The translations under genes and the position numbers were made by a program. Below, in pieces: positions 32,593 through 33,212 of a DNA stretch of 33,212 nucleotides. The notes under the pieces were generated by a model, which searched no databases, had not been told where the DNA came from, and was given only the letters and a program-made list of their open reading frames with translations. Numbering within the stretch: the first letter of the stretch is position 1; every line of letters starts with the position of its first letter. Origin of the DNA: Roseibacillus sp. (GTDB lineage: Bacteria > Verrucomicrobiota > Verrucomicrobiia > Verrucomicrobiales > Akkermansiaceae); contig NZAC01000047.1 of the NCBI GenBank assembly GCA_002686085.1, forward strand, positions 1-33,212, given 5' to 3'.

Positions 32593-33212
32593 TCAGGCGC
32601 TTCCGTCAAGAGAAACCGCTGAAGAGCCAGATGCAGCACCTCCGAACCCGACCGCATCAGAGCTCCGGAATTTCCGATTAGGATTCTCCTGCTCCCACTT
32701 GGACTGGCACTCTACCGTGAGACGGGCAAATGGTATCGCTTCCAAACGAGCCTGAGGAATTCTTTTTCCTGACAGCCCACATATTCCGTAAGATCCATCC
32801 GCGATACGCTCCAAAGCCGCCTGTATCTCCTGCAGGGCGTCCTGCTCCTTGGAAAGAAGGTTAAGCGCAAAATCACGGTCGTAAGCGTCGCTACCTGCGT
32901 CACCCAGGTGGGTTCCGCTTACCGACGCCTCTCCACCCGAGGAACCATTGCGGAGGGTTTCCTGCTGAACCCCATACATCGCGTCCATCAGCTCATCCTG
33001 AAGATCAAGAAGACGCTGCCGCTGCTTTTTGACGAAAAGCGTTAATTTAACAGGCTTTCTGGGCGCAACCTTCTTCGCGGGAACTTTCTTTGCAGCCTTC
33101 TTCGCAGGAGCTTTCTTTGCAGCCTTCTTCGCGGGAGCTTTCTTTGCAGCCTTCTTCGCAGGAGCTTTCTTTGCAGCCTTCTTCGCGGGAGCTTTCTTTG
33201 CAGCCTTCTTCG
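32593..33212 (-). CDS. DksA/TraR-family protein with a Lys/Ala/Pro repeat tail (5' end outside the window)
   Basis: The reading frame is open from the window edge; an internal ATG at 32988 would give only the last 131 residues, but the frame continues upstream without a stop through RKPVKLTLFVKKQRQRLLDL into repeats. The N-terminal part is at least five copies of a 9-residue unit made of Lys, Ala and Pro (KKAAKKAPA), like the tail of histone H1. The coiled-coil (DLQDELMDAMYGVQQETLR, then LLSKEQDALQEIQAALERI) and the zinc-finger region (GSYGICGLSGKRIPQARLEA) are of DksA/TraR type. Two of the four zinc Cys are replaced (CxxS and TxxC), so zinc binding is doubtful. DksA-type proteins act on RNA polymerase; the tail suggests nucleic-acid binding as well. 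It leads the run rpmG-rpsR-folE2. Confidence 0.88.
   Translation of the reverse strand, partial: KKAAKKAPAKKAAKKAPAKKAAKKAPAKKAAKKAPAKKAAKKVPAKKVAPRKPVKLTLFVKKQRQRLLDLQDELMDAMYGVQQETLRNGSSGGEASVSGTHLGDAGSDAYDRDFALNLLSKEQDALQEIQAALERIADGSYGICGLSGKRIPQARLEAIPFARLTVECQSKWEQENPNRKFRSSDAVGFGGAASGSSAVSLDGSA
33069..33212. repeat. 27-base tandem repeat in the tail of the DksA/TraR-like gene
   Basis: Five full copies of a 27-base unit and a 9-base start of a sixth run to the window edge. Copies differ at few positions; the Pro codon alternates CCC/CCT from copy to copy, giving a 54-base higher-order period. Each unit encodes nine residues, so copy number can change without a frameshift. Confidence 0.9.

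Noticed and set aside
33069-33212. Tandem 27-base repeats as a CRISPR array
   Set aside because: There are no spacers between units, and the repeats are in frame and encode a Lys/Ala/Pro tail.

Overview
The window carries about 28 protein genes, densely packed and at moderate GC, with no tRNA, rRNA, CRISPR array or insertion sequence that I can see. The best guess for the organism is a member of Verrucomicrobiota. The evidence is a DUF1549/DUF1553 gene overlapping a Tat-exported DUF1501 gene (a pair typical of the Planctomycetota/Verrucomicrobiota branch), an enlarged SecA of about 1056 residues, ExbB/ExbD modules with long periplasmic partners, and a DksA/TraR-type protein with a Lys/Ala/Pro repeat tail. 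This rests on gene content only; planctomycetes or another PVC lineage are alternatives.

Layout. 1-4.9 kb, plus strand: an SDR oxidoreductase, secA and rpsU. 4.9-8.5 kb, minus strand: an overlapping operon exbB-exbD-(TonB-like periplasmic protein)-(membrane zinc-ribbon protein)-fabF. 8.6-11.0 kb, plus strand: a DEAD-box-type helicase, ruvC and lipB. 11.1-13.2 kb, minus strand: an EF-G gene. 13.4-22.2 kb, minus strand: a secreted isochorismatase-fold hydrolase, DUF1501, DUF1549/DUF1553 with an embedded LamG-like domain, and a fused HyuA-HyuB 5-oxoprolinase-type enzyme, which looks like accessory catabolism. 22.3-23.2 kb: an unknown protein with a disordered N-terminus and a compact C-terminal domain. 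23.35-27.7 kb, minus strand: a tight operon rsmA::Nudix - tonB-like - exbB - exbD - def. 27.7-30.8 kb, plus strand: pgsA-like, der and an Opp/Dpp-type ABC ATPase. 30.85-33.2 kb, minus strand: a run of dksA/traR-like (running off the window), rpmG, rpsR, folE2 and a small unknown gene.

Functional themes. Much of the window is translation and envelope housekeeping: SecA, S21, S18, L33, EF-G, RsmA, Def, Der and two ExbBD energy-transducing modules. The last cluster is the most suggestive. FolE2 is the GTP cyclohydrolase family that does not depend on zinc, the L33 and S18 here lack zinc-ribbon cysteines, and the DksA-like protein has lost two of its four zinc cysteines. That matches the zinc-sparing gene set known from Zur regulons, although these may simply be the only copies in the genome. 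Other unusual points are an RsmA-Nudix fusion, a LamG domain inserted into DUF1553, a zinc-ribbon membrane protein in an ExbBD operon, and several genes whose best promoter match sits only 5-8 bases before the start codon, suggesting leaderless transcripts.

Several starts were chosen over longer alternatives that begin at GTG or TTG, on the basis of family alignment or operon spacing. The longest stretches without a gene are 1-228, 1012-1279 and 13177-13415.
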